Origin: Xylophilus rhododendri
GTDB lineage: Bacteria; Pseudomonadota; Gammaproteobacteria; Burkholderiales; Burkholderiaceae_C
Length of the DNA: 64,000 nt
Direction of reading: 5' to 3'
NCBI RefSeq assembly: GCF_009906855.1
Contig: NZ_CP047650.1
Span: 3,658,001-3,722,000, forward strand
Positions 20,114 through 29,406 of the stretch are shown piece by piece. A program made the position numbers and the translations under genes. The notes under the pieces were generated by a model. The model had not been told where the DNA came from, did no database searches, and saw nothing but the letters and a program-made list of their open reading frames with translations. How positions within the stretch are numbered: the first letter of the stretch is position 1; the number at the start of each line of letters is the position of its first letter.

Positions 20114-21349
20114 ATGGAATTCCAGAAGCATTTCAATCGACGCGCAACCGTGCAGGCCGCCATCGCTGGCCTGGGCCTGCTGGCCGCGGGCGGCGCCATG
20201 GCGGCCGATCCGGCGCCGGTGCAGGTCGGGCTGATCGCGCCGACTTCGGGCCTCTACGCCCGCTTCGGCCAGGTGATGAAGATGGGCGCCGAGCTGGCGG
20301 TGGAAGACATCAACAAGCAGGGCGGCATCAAGTCCATGGGCGGCGCCAAGCTCAAGCTGGTGGTGATCGACTCCGGCGACTCCACCGAGAAGGCCAAGAG
20401 CGCGGCCCAGCGCATGGTGTCGGAATACCCCGACCTGTCGGTGGCCACCGGCGCCTATCTCAGCTCGTTCACGTTGGCGGTGACCGAGGTGACCGAGCGC
20501 GCCAAGCTGCCGATGCTCACGCTGTCCTACTCCGACCAGATCACCGGCCGCGGCTTCAAGTACATCTTCCAGACCTCGGCCACGGCAGGCCGGCAGGCCG
20601 ATATCGCGCTGCCCTCCATCCTGGACCTGGCCGAGAAGGCCTCGGGCAAACGCCCGCAGACGGTGGCCATCCTGACCGACAACACGGCGGCATCGCTGTC
20701 CACCGTGAAGGCGCTGAAGGAAGGCGGCCTGCTGGAGAAATACAAACTCAAGCTGGTGGTGGACCAGACCTTCACGCCGCCGCTGTCCGATGCCTCCTCG
20801 CTCGTCCAGCAGGTGCGCTCGCGCAAGCCCGACCTGCTGTTCTTCCTGCCCACGGTGATCTCCGACTCCAAGCTGCTGCTGGAGAAGATGAACGAGATGA
20901 ACGTGAAGGTGCCCACCATCGGTTTCGGCATCGCCATCGCCGAGCCGGACGTGCTGAGCACCATCAGCCCGCAACTGCTCAACGGCGTGATGTCGGCCGT
21001 GGGCAACTGGGGCGCCAAGGGCCAGGAAGACCTGATCCAGCGCATGAAGACCCAGTACAAGGAACCGTGGATGACGCAGAACGCCATCTCCACCTACGGC
21101 GATATGTGGATCATGAAATCCGCGCTGGAGAAGGCCGGCAAGCCCGACCGCGAGGCCGTGGCCACCGCGCTGCGCGGGCTGGACGAAGGTCGCTCGCCCT
21201 ATTTCCCCGGCGGCGTGATCAAGTTCGACGAACAGGGCCGGCGCATCGGCGCGACGCTGACCGTGATCCAGTGGCAGAACGGCATCCCCGTGACCGTGTT
21301 CCCGCTGGAGAACGCGGTGGCCAAGGCGCTCTGGCCCACCGGCAAATAA
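20114..21349 (+). CDS. ABC transporter substrate-binding protein (LivJ/LivK type)
   Basis: A 411-residue periplasmic binding protein with a Tat-like or Sec signal peptide (FNRRATVQAAIAGLGLLAAGGAMAA, cleavage after AMA) and a two-lobed Peripla_BP_6 domain beginning VQVGLIAPTSGLYARFGQ. Start ATG 20114 follows AAGGAGA at 7-8 nt and replaces the longer in-frame reading from 20057. It delivers the substrate to the LivH/LivMG/LivF importer. The gene ends 4 nt from the stop of the convergent regulator gene. Confidence 0.93.
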   Translation: MEFQKHFNRRATVQAAIAGLGLLAAGGAMAADPAPVQVGLIAPTSGLYARFGQVMKMGAELAVEDINKQGGIKSMGGAKLKLVVIDSGDSTEKAKSAAQRMVSEYPDLSVATGAYLSSFTLAVTEVTERAKLPMLTLSYSDQITGRGFKYIFQTSATAGRQADIALPSILDLAEKASGKRPQTVAILTDNTAASLSTVKALKEGGLLEKYKLKLVVDQTFTPPLSDASSLVQQVRSRKPDLLFFLPTVISDSKLLLEKMNEMNVKVPTIGFGIAIAEPDVLSTISPQLLNGVMSAVGNWGAKGQEDLIQRMKTQYKEPWMTQNAISTYGDMWIMKSALEKAGKPDREAVATALRGLDEGRSPYFPGGVIKFDEQGRRIGATLTVIQWQNGIPVTVFPLENAVAKALWPTGK

Positions 21350-21353
21350 AGCC

Positions 21354-22061
21354 TCAGTGCTTCTCGGGCTGCTCGCGCAGCACGTTCAACGCGACTTCGG
21401 CCGCGTTGCTCACATGCATGCGGGCGGTCTCGCGGGCCGTCTTGGCATCGCGTGCCACCAGGGCATCGACCAGGGTGCTCAGCTCCACCAGGCTCTTCTG
21501 CGAGCGGCCCTTGTGCTGCAGCGAGGTGGCGCGCAGCAGGGTCACCCGGGTGTTGAGCAGGCCCAGCACCTGGCCGAGCGATTCGTTGCCGCTGCCGCGC
21601 ACCAGGCTGGCATAGAACTCGTTCTTGGCCGCCACCCGCACGGTGGGGTCGCTGCTGTTGATGCTGGCCTTGAGCTCCTTCAGCGCCTTCTTCAGGTCCT
21701 TCTGCTGCTCCTCGGTGGCGTGCTGCGCGAAGAGTTCCGCGGCCAGGCCTTCGAGTTCGCGGCGCACCTGGTAGATCTGCTCGGCCTGCGCCACCGACAC
21801 CCGCGCCACCACCGGGCCGCGGTTGGGCACCACGTCGATCAGGCCCTCGGATTCGAGCTGGCGCAGCGCCTCGCGCACCAGGGTGCGGCTGACGCCGATC
21901 ATCTCGCACAGCTCCTTCTCGGTCAGCCGCTCGCCGGCGGCGAAATGGCCGCTGGCGATCGCGTTGCGTATGCCCTCGACCACGCTCTGCCGCAGCGGGG
22001 CGGCGACACGGACGATGCGGAAATCGCGTTCGGGTGCGGAGGTCTTTTCGGTCGCGGGCAT
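21354..22061 (-). CDS. GntR-family transcriptional regulator, FCD (FadR-like) subgroup
   Basis: A 235-residue regulator. Winged helix-turn-helix at about 25-85 (TEKELCEMIGVSRTLVREAL, then QLESEGLIDVVPNRGP VV), followed by an all-helical FCD ligand domain with the usual Asp/His metal site region. Such proteins bind organic acids and repress adjacent catabolic operons. It is divergent from the SDR gene at 22191, and a perfect palindrome of the expected type lies between them. It probably controls both the downstream unit and the importer operon. Confidence 0.9.
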   Translation of the reverse strand: MPATEKTSAPERDFRIVRVAAPLRQSVVEGIRNAIASGHFAAGERLTEKELCEMIGVSRTLVREALRQLESEGLIDVVPNRGPVVARVSVAQAEQIYQVRRELEGLAAELFAQHATEEQQKDLKKALKELKASINSSDPTVRVAAKNEFYASLVRGSGNESLGQVLGLLNTRVTLLRATSLQHKGRSQKSLVELSTLVDALVARDAKTARETARMHVSNAAEVALNVLREQPEKH

Positions 22062-22133
22062 GGGCAGGTTCCGGGGCTTTTCGGTGCGGATGCGAGAGTG
22101 TAGCGGGGGCTTTCACTCGCCTGCGTGGAATAC

Positions 22134-22150
22134 TGTATTCGCATAATACA
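22134..22150 (+). promoter_or_regulatory. Palindromic operator, probably for the divergent GntR regulator
   Basis: A perfect inverted repeat TGTATT-CGCAT-AATACA in the 129-nt gap between the GntR gene and the SDR gene, in an AT-rich patch that also contains a CATAAT -10-like hexamer (22142-22147). Size, symmetry and position match FCD-type GntR operators. Binding is inferred. Confidence 0.65.
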
Positions 22151-22190
22151 ATCTGTCGAAAAACAATTCTGCAACGGAGACAAGTCCAGC

Positions 22191-22988
22191 ATGAACGACG
22201 ACAAGCGCCTCATCGGCAGGACCGCCCTGGTCACCGGATCGGCCGGCGGCCTGGGCTTGGCCATGGGGCAGGCGCTGGCCGAAGCCGGGGCGCGGGTGGT
22301 GCTGCACGGGCTGGAGCCCGAGGCTTGCATGCAGGCCGCCTGCGCGGCCATGTCGGCCTCGACCGGCGCCGAGGTGCTCTACCGCCAGGTGGACCTGACC
22401 GACCCCGCCGCCATCGCCTCGATGATGCAGGCGCTGATCGCCGGCTTCGGCGGCATCGACATCCTGGTCAACAACGCGGTGACCCGCCACATCGCGCCCA
22501 TCGACGACTTCCCGCCCGAGGCCTGGGACCGGGCGCTGGCCGTCAACCTCTCGGCCGCCTTCCACACCATCCGCCTGGCGCTGCCCGGCATGCGGCAGCG
22601 GCGCTGGGGGCGCATCTTCAACATGTCCTCGGTGTACGGCTCGCGGGCCACGCCGAACCGCATCGACTACGTGACCACCAAGAGCGCCATCCTGGGCATG
22701 ACCCGCTCGGTGGCGCTGGAAGCTGCCGCCGACGGCATCACCTGCAATGCGCTCTGCCCGGGCGCGGTGCACACGCCGGGCGCGGAGGCGCGCATCCAGA
22801 AGCTGATGCTGGATGAGGATGTGGACTACGAAGAGGCGATGAAGCGCTTTCTGGTCGGCAAGCAGCCCTCGGGCAAGTTCGTGGAGAGCCGGCATGTGGC
22901 GGAGCTGCTGGTGTTCCTTTGCGGGTCTGCCGGCAACGAGATCAACGGCGCCATGCTGCCCATGGAGGGCGGCTGGCTGGCGGGATAA
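22191..22988 (+). CDS. SDR oxidoreductase, 3-hydroxybutyrate dehydrogenase-like
   Basis: A 265-residue classical SDR with TGSAGGLG at 15-22, NNAV at 94-97, S147, Y160 and K164. The segment VNNAVTRHIAPIDDFPPEAWDRALAVNL closely follows the D-3-hydroxybutyrate dehydrogenase pattern (NNAGIQHVAPIEEFP), as does the ALEAA ending of the YxxxK helix. It may therefore oxidise a 3-hydroxy acid to a 3-oxo acid. It is the first gene of the unit controlled from the palindromic operator, with GGAGA upstream of the ATG. Confidence 0.88.
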   Translation: MNDDKRLIGRTALVTGSAGGLGLAMGQALAEAGARVVLHGLEPEACMQAACAAMSASTGAEVLYRQVDLTDPAAIASMMQALIAGFGGIDILVNNAVTRHIAPIDDFPPEAWDRALAVNLSAAFHTIRLALPGMRQRRWGRIFNMSSVYGSRATPNRIDYVTTKSAILGMTRSVALEAAADGITCNALCPGAVHTPGAEARIQKLMLDEDVDYEEAMKRFLVGKQPSGKFVESRHVAELLVFLCGSAGNEINGAMLPMEGGWLAG

Positions 22989-23014
22989 ACAAGGTTCATC
23001 AAAGGAGTAGCGAG

Positions 23015-23911
23015 ATGGGACAAGAGCAAGGCAAGCCGACGGTGGGTTTCGTCGGCGTGGGAACCATGGGCCGGCCGATGGCCAGGCGCCTGCTGGAAGC
23101 GGGCTACGGCGTGGTGGTGTTCGACCTGAACACCGAGGCCGTAGCCGAGCTGGTGGCGCTGGGCGCGCGTGCGGCGGGCAGCGTGAAGGCGGTGGCCGAC
23201 GAGGTGCGCATCGTCTTCACCAGCATGCCGACGGTGGCGGTGTTCAAGCAGGTCGGCATGGGTGCCGGCGGCGTGGTCGAGGGCGGCGCGGTGAAGATCA
23301 TGGTGGACCTCTCCACCGTGGGCAGCACCGCCACGCAGGAGGTCGCGGCGGCCCTGCTGGCACGCGGCATCCAGGTGGTCGATGCGCCGATCAGCGGCGG
23401 CGCGGCGGGAGCCAAGGCCGGCACGCTGGCGGTGATGGTCGCCGGCCAGCCGGAGGCGGTGGCCGAGGTGCTGCCGCTGTTCCAGGTCTTCGGCAAACCC
23501 TTCGTGGTGGGCGAGAAGCCGGGCCAGGCGCAGCTGATGAAGCTGCTCAACAACATGCTGTCGTCCACCGCCTTCGCCGTCACCGCAGAAGCCTTCGTCG
23601 CCGGCATGCGCGGCGGGCTGGACCCGGAAGTGATGATGAGTGTGTTCAACGCCGGCAGCGGCCGCAACAACGCCACGGCGGACAAGTTTCCCAAGTACGT
23701 GCTGGGCCGCAGCTTCGATTTCGGCTTTCCCATCTCCAGCGTCTGCAAGGACATCGGCCTGGCGGTGGACGAATGCCAGAAGCTCGGCGTGCCGATGTGG
23801 GTGGGCGGCCAGTCGCGCCAGCTGTGGCAGTCGGCCTATCTGCAGAACGGCGCCAGCATGGACATGACGGCGCTGGTGAAGTTCGTCGAGCAATGGTCGG
23901 GGAAGGCCTGA
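23015..23911 (+). CDS. NAD(P)-dependent beta-hydroxyacid dehydrogenase, second family member
   Basis: A 298-residue protein of the same family as the one at 12773 but only moderately similar to it: cofactor motif GVGTMG at 14-19, substrate motif DAPISGGAAGAKAGTL at 123 onward, and catalytic K176 with N179 and N180. The DAPVSGG-type substrate motif is closer to 3-hydroxyisobutyrate and tartronate semialdehyde reductases. It starts at ATG 23015 after AAAGGAG. It lies between an SDR and a lactonase-like enzyme, so the three probably act in sequence. Confidence 0.88.
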   Translation: MGQEQGKPTVGFVGVGTMGRPMARRLLEAGYGVVVFDLNTEAVAELVALGARAAGSVKAVADEVRIVFTSMPTVAVFKQVGMGAGGVVEGGAVKIMVDLSTVGSTATQEVAAALLARGIQVVDAPISGGAAGAKAGTLAVMVAGQPEAVAEVLPLFQVFGKPFVVGEKPGQAQLMKLLNNMLSSTAFAVTAEAFVAGMRGGLDPEVMMSVFNAGSGRNNATADKFPKYVLGRSFDFGFPISSVCKDIGLAVDECQKLGVPMWVGGQSRQLWQSAYLQNGASMDMTALVKFVEQWSGKA

Positions 23912-23912
23912 G

Positions 23913-24734
23913 ATGGGCACGCCGCTTCCCACCTACGAGATCCAGGCGGTGCGCTACGCCACCCGCGACGGCCAGCGCCGCGACCACTTCATCGGCGGCG
24001 ATCCGCACGAGGCGCCGATGCCGATGGACTACTTCGTCTGGTTCATCCGCGGCGAGGGCCGCACGGTGGTGGTCGACACCGGCTTCACCGCCGAGATGGC
24101 CGAGCGGCGCAAGCGCCGGCTGCTGGGCTCGCCGCTGGATCTGCTGGCCCGCTGCGGGGTGGATCCGGCCGAGGTGCAGGACGTGGTCATCACGCATCTG
24201 CACTACGACCATGCGGGCAATCTCGGGGGCTTTCCCAAGGCCAGCTTCCATCTGCAGGAACGCGAGATGGCGTTTGCCACCGGGCGCTATATGTGCCATC
24301 ACGCGCAGCGGCACAGCTACGAGCCGGATGACGTCTGCGACATGGTTCGGTTGCTCTACAAGGACCGGCTGCGTTTCCACGACGGTGATGCGGAGCTGTA
24401 TCCGGGCATCACCCTGCACCGCGTCGGCGGCCATACCGACGGCCTGATGTGCCTGCGGGTGCACACGCAGCGCGGCTGGGTGGTGCTGGCCTCGGACGTC
24501 TCGCACTTCTACGAGAACGTGAACACCGACCGGCCGTTCACCCTGGCCTTCCATGTGGGCGACATGCTGGAGGGCTTCGATACCCTGCGCCGGCTGGCCG
24601 ATTCGCCGGACCACATCGTGCCGGGCCATGATCCGCAGGTGTTCCTGCGTTATCCCCCGGCGGATGGCGCGGGGCAGGGCATCGCGGTACGGCTGGACCT
24701 GCCGCCCGAACGGCCCCTGCGCTACGCCGACTGA
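23913..24734 (+). CDS. Metallo-beta-lactamase-fold hydrolase, N-acyl homoserine lactonase-like
   Basis: A 273-residue MBL-fold enzyme with the dinuclear zinc motif THLHYDHAG (H95, H97, D99, H100), later ligands in GGHTDG, ASDVSHFY and VPGHDP, and the overall length of the AhlD/AttM lactonase family. AttM-type enzymes open lactone rings. In this setting it more likely hydrolyses a lactone intermediate of the catabolic route than a quorum signal, but quorum quenching cannot be excluded. It starts 1 nt after the preceding stop and converges on the LysR gene. Confidence 0.85.
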   Translation: MGTPLPTYEIQAVRYATRDGQRRDHFIGGDPHEAPMPMDYFVWFIRGEGRTVVVDTGFTAEMAERRKRRLLGSPLDLLARCGVDPAEVQDVVITHLHYDHAGNLGGFPKASFHLQEREMAFATGRYMCHHAQRHSYEPDDVCDMVRLLYKDRLRFHDGDAELYPGITLHRVGGHTDGLMCLRVHTQRGWVVLASDVSHFYENVNTDRPFTLAFHVGDMLEGFDTLRRLADSPDHIVPGHDPQVFLRYPPADGAGQGIAVRLDLPPERPLRYAD

Positions 24735-24742
24735 GCGCCGCC

Positions 24743-25647
24743 TCACCACACCCGGTCCAGCGCCTCCCAGGCGGCGGCCAGGGGGGCTCGGCGCTGCGGG
24801 AGGCCAGGGACACGAACTGCAGCTCGCAGGCGATCGATACCCGATCCGCCACGGCCAGGCCGTGCGTCTGGCTTTCGCGCATCGCGATCGCATCGCGCAC
24901 CAGGCTCAGCCCCACGCCGGACTTGATCAGGTCGAGCATCGATGACTCCTGGTCCACCAGCGCCGCCAGCCGGGGAGAAAGCCCGCGCGGCTCGAAGACC
25001 TCGCCCAGCAGCCGGTGGTGCACCGACTCGGGCGGCGTGCCCAGCCAGGGCAGCGAGGCCAGCGCCTCCCAGTCGCGTCCCTGCAGCTGGGGCCCCCAGC
25101 CCGCCGGCCCGACCACGCGGTAGCTGAAGCGGTTGAGCGTGCGGACGGCCAGCGCGGGCTGCAGCGCCTGCGTGGCCTCCAGCCCGGGGCTGAGATAGAA
25201 ACCCACATCCAGCGCGCCCTGCTGCACCTGGGCCAGCACGTCGCCGCTCATGCCGTGGCGCAGCTCGGTGGCCACCTGCGGCGCGGCCTCGACCAGCTCG
25301 CGCAGGTAGTCGCCCAGGCGGATGAAGGGCGGCTCCAGGATGGTGCCGATGCGCAGTTGCCCGCGCACCGTGCCCTGCAGCCGGGCGGCGGCCTGCGCGA
25401 AGTCGCCGGTCGCGGCCAGCACCCTCTCGGCCTGCGGCAGCAGGGCCGCGCCATCGGCGCTGAGGGCCAGCCCGTGCGGGGTGCGCTGGAACAGCTGCAG
25501 CCCGGTCAGCTCGGCCAGCCGCTTGAGCTGCAGGCTGATCGCCGGCTGCGAACGATGCAGGCGCAGCGCGGCGCGGGACACGCTGCCTTCCTGCGCCACG
25601 GCGACGAAGGTGCGCAGGATCTGAAGGTCGAGGGAAGCCAGGCTCAT
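24743..25647 (-). pseudogene. LysR-family regulator with an apparent frameshift near its 3' end
   Basis: The N-terminal winged helix (LDLQILRTFVAVAQEGSVSRAALRLHRSQP) and the effector domain are intact to about residue 287 (LASRSAEPP). There the frame breaks at the run of six G on the plus strand at 24781-24786. One more base would join it to LAAAWEALDRVW and a stop at 24743, giving a normal 301-residue LysR protein. As written, the frame instead runs on for about 80 unlikely residues into the neighbouring gene. Either this is a sequencing error or a recent inactivating deletion. It is divergent from the GMC oxidoreductase gene, which it should regulate. Confidence 0.85.
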
Positions 25648-25788
25648 ATTTGCCGAGCTTATATCCCTGTTTTGGCGAATTCATTGGCGCGTGCCCGAAC
25701 GCGGTAGCAAACTCGCCCGCCAATGGACCGGAAAACCCGCGGTCCGGCAAATAACAGTCGGCCTCCAGCGCCGGCGGAGACAAAAGAC

Positions 25789-27483
25789 GTGAGCGACACC
25801 AGCTTCGACTACATCGTCATCGGCGCGGGCACCGCCGGTGCGCTGATGGCCAACCGGCTGTCGGCCGATCCGGGCAAGCGGGTGCTGCTGATCGAGGCCG
25901 GCCGCAAGGACGACTACCACTGGATCCACATCCCGGTCGGCTACCTCTACTGCATCGGCAATCCGCGCACCGACTGGCTCTACAGCACCGAGGCCGAGCC
26001 GGGCCTCAACGGCCGCAGCCTGCGCTACCCGCGCGGCAAGACGCTGGGCGGCAGCTCCAGCATCAACGGCATGATCTACATGCGCGGCCAGGCCCGCGAC
26101 TATGACGGCTGGGCCGCGATCACCGGCGACGACACCTGGCGCTGGCAGAACGTGCTGCCGGCCTTCAAGCAGCACGAGGACCACTACCTCGGCGCCAACG
26201 AGATGCACGGCGCCGGCGGCGAATGGCGGGTGGAGAAGCAGCGCCTGCGCTGGGACATCCTCGATGCCTTCTCCCAGGCCGCGCAGCAGGCCGGCATTCC
26301 GCACAGCAGCGACTTCAACACCGGCGACAACGAAGGCATAGGCTACTTCCAGGTCAACCAGAAGGGCGGCCTGCGCTGGAACAGCGCCAAGGCCTTCCTG
26401 CGGCCGATCTGCTATGGCCGGCCCAATTTCGAGCTGTGGACCGGCGCGCAGGTGATGCGCCTGCTCTTCGAGCGCCAGCCCGACGGCGGCCAGCGCTGCA
26501 GCGGCGCCGAGGTGTGGAACGGCAGCGAGCGACTCACGGTGCGTGCGGCGGGCGAGGTGATCCTCTGCGCCGGCGCCATCGGCTCGCCGCAGATCCTGCA
26601 GCTCTCGGGCATAGGCCCGGCCGACACGCTGCGCGCCCAGGGCATAGCGCCGGTGGCCGACCTGCCCGGCGTGGGCGCCAACCTGCAGGACCATCTGCAG
26701 ATCCGCGCCGTCTTCAAGATCGAGGGCGCGCCCACACTCAACGTGCTGGCCTCGTCCTGGTGGGGCAAGGCGCGCATCGGCCTGCAGTACCTGGCCTCGC
26801 GCAGCGGGCCGATGAGCATGGCGCCCTCGCAGCTCGGCGCCTTCACCCGCAGCTCGCCCGACCGGCCCTGGCCCAACCTGCAGTACCACGTGCAGCCGCT
26901 GTCGCTGGATGCCTTCGGCGATCCGCTGCATGCCTTCCCGGCCTTCACCGCCAGCGTCTGCAACCTCAATCCCACCAGCCGCGGCACGGTGCGGCTGCGC
27001 AGTGCGAATTTCCAGGACGCACCGGCGATCGCGCCCCGTTATCTCTCCACAGAAGAGGATCGCCAGGTCGCCGCCGAATCCCTGCGCCTGACCCGCCGCA
27101 TCGCCGCCCAGCCCGCCCTGGCGCCCTACAAGCCGCAGGAGTTCAAGCCCGGCGTGCAGTACCAGAGCGACGAGGAACTGGCCCGCCTGGCCGGCGACAT
27201 CGCCACCACCATCTTCCATCCGGTGGGCACGGCCGCCATGGGCGCCGACGGCGATCCGATGGCGGTGCTCGACTCCCGCCTGCGGGTGCGCGACGGCCGC
27301 GGCGGGCTGATCGCCGGCCTGCGGGTGGTGGACGCCAGCGCCATGCCCACCATCACCAGCGGCAACACCAACAGCCCCACGCTGATGCTGGCCGAGAAGG
27401 CCGCCGCCTGGGTGCGGGCCGATGCCCGCGCCGCCGAAACCGCCACCGTCAAGACTTCCCACATTCCGGAGACCATCGCATGA
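25789..27483 (+). CDS. GMC-family FAD-dependent oxidoreductase (choline dehydrogenase-like)
   Basis: About 564 residues. FAD-binding motif IVIGAGTAGALMANRLS at the N-terminus, GMC signature 1 in YPRGKTLGGSSSINGMIYMRG, signature 2 in GAIGSPQILQLSGIGP, and the catalytic His region TIFHPVGTAAMG with the second histidine/asparagine in ITSGNTNSPTLMLAEKAA. Family members oxidise primary alcohols to aldehydes, often passing electrons to a membrane acceptor. GTG 25789, with GGCGGAGA 9 nt upstream, is preferred over ATG 25723. First gene of a five-gene unit; the alcohol oxidised is unknown. Confidence 0.88.
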   Translation: MSDTSFDYIVIGAGTAGALMANRLSADPGKRVLLIEAGRKDDYHWIHIPVGYLYCIGNPRTDWLYSTEAEPGLNGRSLRYPRGKTLGGSSSINGMIYMRGQARDYDGWAAITGDDTWRWQNVLPAFKQHEDHYLGANEMHGAGGEWRVEKQRLRWDILDAFSQAAQQAGIPHSSDFNTGDNEGIGYFQVNQKGGLRWNSAKAFLRPICYGRPNFELWTGAQVMRLLFERQPDGGQRCSGAEVWNGSERLTVRAAGEVILCAGAIGSPQILQLSGIGPADTLRAQGIAPVADLPGVGANLQDHLQIRAVFKIEGAPTLNVLASSWWGKARIGLQYLASRSGPMSMAPSQLGAFTRSSPDRPWPNLQYHVQPLSLDAFGDPLHAFPAFTASVCNLNPTSRGTVRLRSANFQDAPAIAPRYLSTEEDRQVAAESLRLTRRIAAQPALAPYKPQEFKPGVQYQSDEELARLAGDIATTIFHPVGTAAMGADGDPMAVLDSRLRVRDGRGGLIAGLRVVDASAMPTITSGNTNSPTLMLAEKAAAWVRADARAAETATVKTSHIPETIA

Positions 27484-28379
27484 ACCAGACAAGCAAACCC
27501 CTCACCCGCAACCAGCGTTTCAGGGCCCTGTTCCAGCCGGGCGAAGCCTTCGTCTGCATGGGCGCCTTCGACGCCATCAGCGCCAAGCTGGCCGAGGGCG
27601 CGGGCGCGCCGGCCATCTTCGTCAGCGGCTTCGTGGCCTGCGGCGTGGAGGCCGGCGAGCCCGACATGGGTGCGCTCTCGCAGCGCGACATGTTCGAGCA
27701 CATCCGCCGCGTCTGCCGCGCCACGAACCTGCCTGTCTTCGCCGACGCCGACACCGGCTACGGCGGCATGCTCGACGTGCAGCGCACCATCCGCCTGTGG
27801 GAGGAGGCCGGCGCCTCCTGCCTGCACCTGGAGGACCAGGCCCTGCCCAAGAAATGCGGCCACTTCGCCGGCAAGACCCTGGTGAGCAAACACGAGATGG
27901 TGCAGAAGGTGCGCGCCATGCTCGACGCCCGCCAGGACCCGGACTTCTTCGTCGTGGCCCGCACCGATGCGATCGCCGTCAACGGCCTGGAAGACGCCAT
28001 CGACCGCCTCACCGCCTATGCCGCGGCCGGCGCCGACGGCCTGTATGCCGACGCGGTCGAGAGCGTAGCGCAGATGGAGGAGCTGAAGCGCCGACTCGGC
28101 CCGCTGGGCAAGCCGCTGCTGTTCAACATGGTCACCTCCGGCAAGAGCCCCACGCTGAGCCTGAAGGAGGTCGCCGACCTGGGCTTCTCCTTCGCCCTCT
28201 GTCCGGTGGAGCCGGTGCTGGCCATGCACAAGGCCGTCAAGACCATGATGGAAACCTTCATGCAGAACGGCTGCGACGTGCGCGCCGTGCAGGACCAGCT
28301 CACGCCCTTCGAGGAATACAACCGCTTCGTGGGACTGCCCGAATCGGTGGCGCAAGAGCAGAAGTACACCGCGGCATAA
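27480..28379 (+). CDS. Isocitrate lyase/PEP mutase superfamily enzyme
   Basis: A 299-residue TIM-barrel enzyme with the lyase motif KKCGH at 124-128, metal ligands in FADADTGYGG (D89, D91), and LHLEDQ. The intact K-K-C-G-H loop argues for a C-C lyase (2-methylisocitrate, dimethylmalate or related) and not a PEP mutase. Such lyases release glyoxylate or pyruvate plus a second acid. The start overlaps the GMC stop (ATGA). Neighbouring reductase and kinase genes make a C2/C3 oxo-acid product plausible. Confidence 0.85.
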   Translation: MNQTSKPLTRNQRFRALFQPGEAFVCMGAFDAISAKLAEGAGAPAIFVSGFVACGVEAGEPDMGALSQRDMFEHIRRVCRATNLPVFADADTGYGGMLDVQRTIRLWEEAGASCLHLEDQALPKKCGHFAGKTLVSKHEMVQKVRAMLDARQDPDFFVVARTDAIAVNGLEDAIDRLTAYAAAGADGLYADAVESVAQMEELKRRLGPLGKPLLFNMVTSGKSPTLSLKEVADLGFSFALCPVEPVLAMHKAVKTMMETFMQNGCDVRAVQDQLTPFEEYNRFVGLPESVAQEQKYTAA

Positions 28380-28417
28380 GACCGCGGCAGACCGACAACG
28401 GAGACAAGGACAAGACC

Positions 28418-29395
28418 ATGAACTTCTTCCACAAGATCGCCTGCGCCGCCACCATGGCGACCATCGCCTGCACCGCCTTCGCCCAGGAGGCGCAGTACCC
28501 GGCCAAGACCATCCGCATGCTGATCCCGTCCACCCCCGGCGGCGGCACCGACTTCATCGCCCGCACCCTCAGCATGAAGCTGGCCGAAGCCAACCCCGGC
28601 TGGACCGTGGTGCCCGACAACCGCCCCGGCGCCGCCGGCACCCTGGGCCTGGGCGAGACGGTGCGTTCCAAGCCGGATGGCTACGAACTGGTCATCGGCC
28701 AGACGGCCAATGTCTCGCTCGCCCCCTGGCTGATGAAACTCAACTTCGACCCGGTCAAGGACCTGACCCCGGTCGCCCTGGCGGTGGAAGCGCCCATGGT
28801 GCTGGCGGTGGCCGAGAACTCGCCCTTCAAGACCTGGGCCGATGTGCTGGCCTATGCCAAGGCCAACCCCAACAAGCCGCTGAACTACGGCACCTCGGGC
28901 ACCGGCAGCGTGGCCCATGTGGCGGCCGAGCAGATCCAGGACAAGAGCGGCTTCAAGCTGCAGCATGTGCCCTACAAGGGCTCGTCCCCGGCGCTGGCCG
29001 ACCTGATGGGCGGGCACCTGGACCTGGCCGGCACCTCGCTGGCCTCGGCTCTGCCGATGCTGCAGGGCGGCAAGATCCGCGCGCTGGCCGTCACTTCCGC
29101 CAAACGCGCGACGGCGCTGCCCAATGTGCCGGCGCTGTCGGAACTGGGCTACCCCGGCTTCGCCATGGTGGAGTGGTATGGCGTCTTCGGCCCGGCCAAC
29201 CTGCCGGCGCCCATCGCCGACAAACTCAACACCGAAATCAACAAGGCCCTGCAGCGCCAGGACGTGCGCAGCGCCATCCTGGCCCAGGGCCAGGAGCCCA
29301 AGCCCGAGAGCCGGGCCGCTTTCGCGGCCATGGTGAAATCCGACAACCAGACCTCGCAGGCCATCATCTCCAAGGCCGGCATCAAGCTCGAATAA
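28418..29395 (+). CDS. Bug-family periplasmic substrate-binding protein (TctC-like)
   Basis: A 325-residue tripartite tricarboxylate transporter receptor with a Sec signal peptide ending AFAQ, then YPAKTIRMLIPSTPGGGTDFIAR and DNRPGAAGTLG, hallmarks of the family that is greatly expanded in Burkholderiales. These proteins bind carboxylates in the periplasm. No TctA or TctB membrane genes lie nearby, as is usual for orphan Bug proteins. It probably captures or senses the carboxylate used by this operon. Confidence 0.92.
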   Translation: MNFFHKIACAATMATIACTAFAQEAQYPAKTIRMLIPSTPGGGTDFIARTLSMKLAEANPGWTVVPDNRPGAAGTLGLGETVRSKPDGYELVIGQTANVSLAPWLMKLNFDPVKDLTPVALAVEAPMVLAVAENSPFKTWADVLAYAKANPNKPLNYGTSGTGSVAHVAAEQIQDKSGFKLQHVPYKGSSPALADLMGGHLDLAGTSLASALPMLQGGKIRALAVTSAKRATALPNVPALSELGYPGFAMVEWYGVFGPANLPAPIADKLNTEINKALQRQDVRSAILAQGQEPKPESRAAFAAMVKSDNQTSQAIISKAGIKLE

Positions 29396-29406
29396 ACCAG
29401 CAGCCC

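Noticed and set aside
23913..24734. Quorum-quenching AHL lactonase as a firm call
   Set aside because: The fold and metal motif fit, but the position in a degradation cluster makes a pathway lactone equally or more likely.
24538..24742. Extended C-terminus of the LysR protein reading into the metallohydrolase gene
   Set aside because: After residue 287 the sequence becomes Pro/Arg/Ala filler; a one-base correction gives the normal LysR ending and stop.
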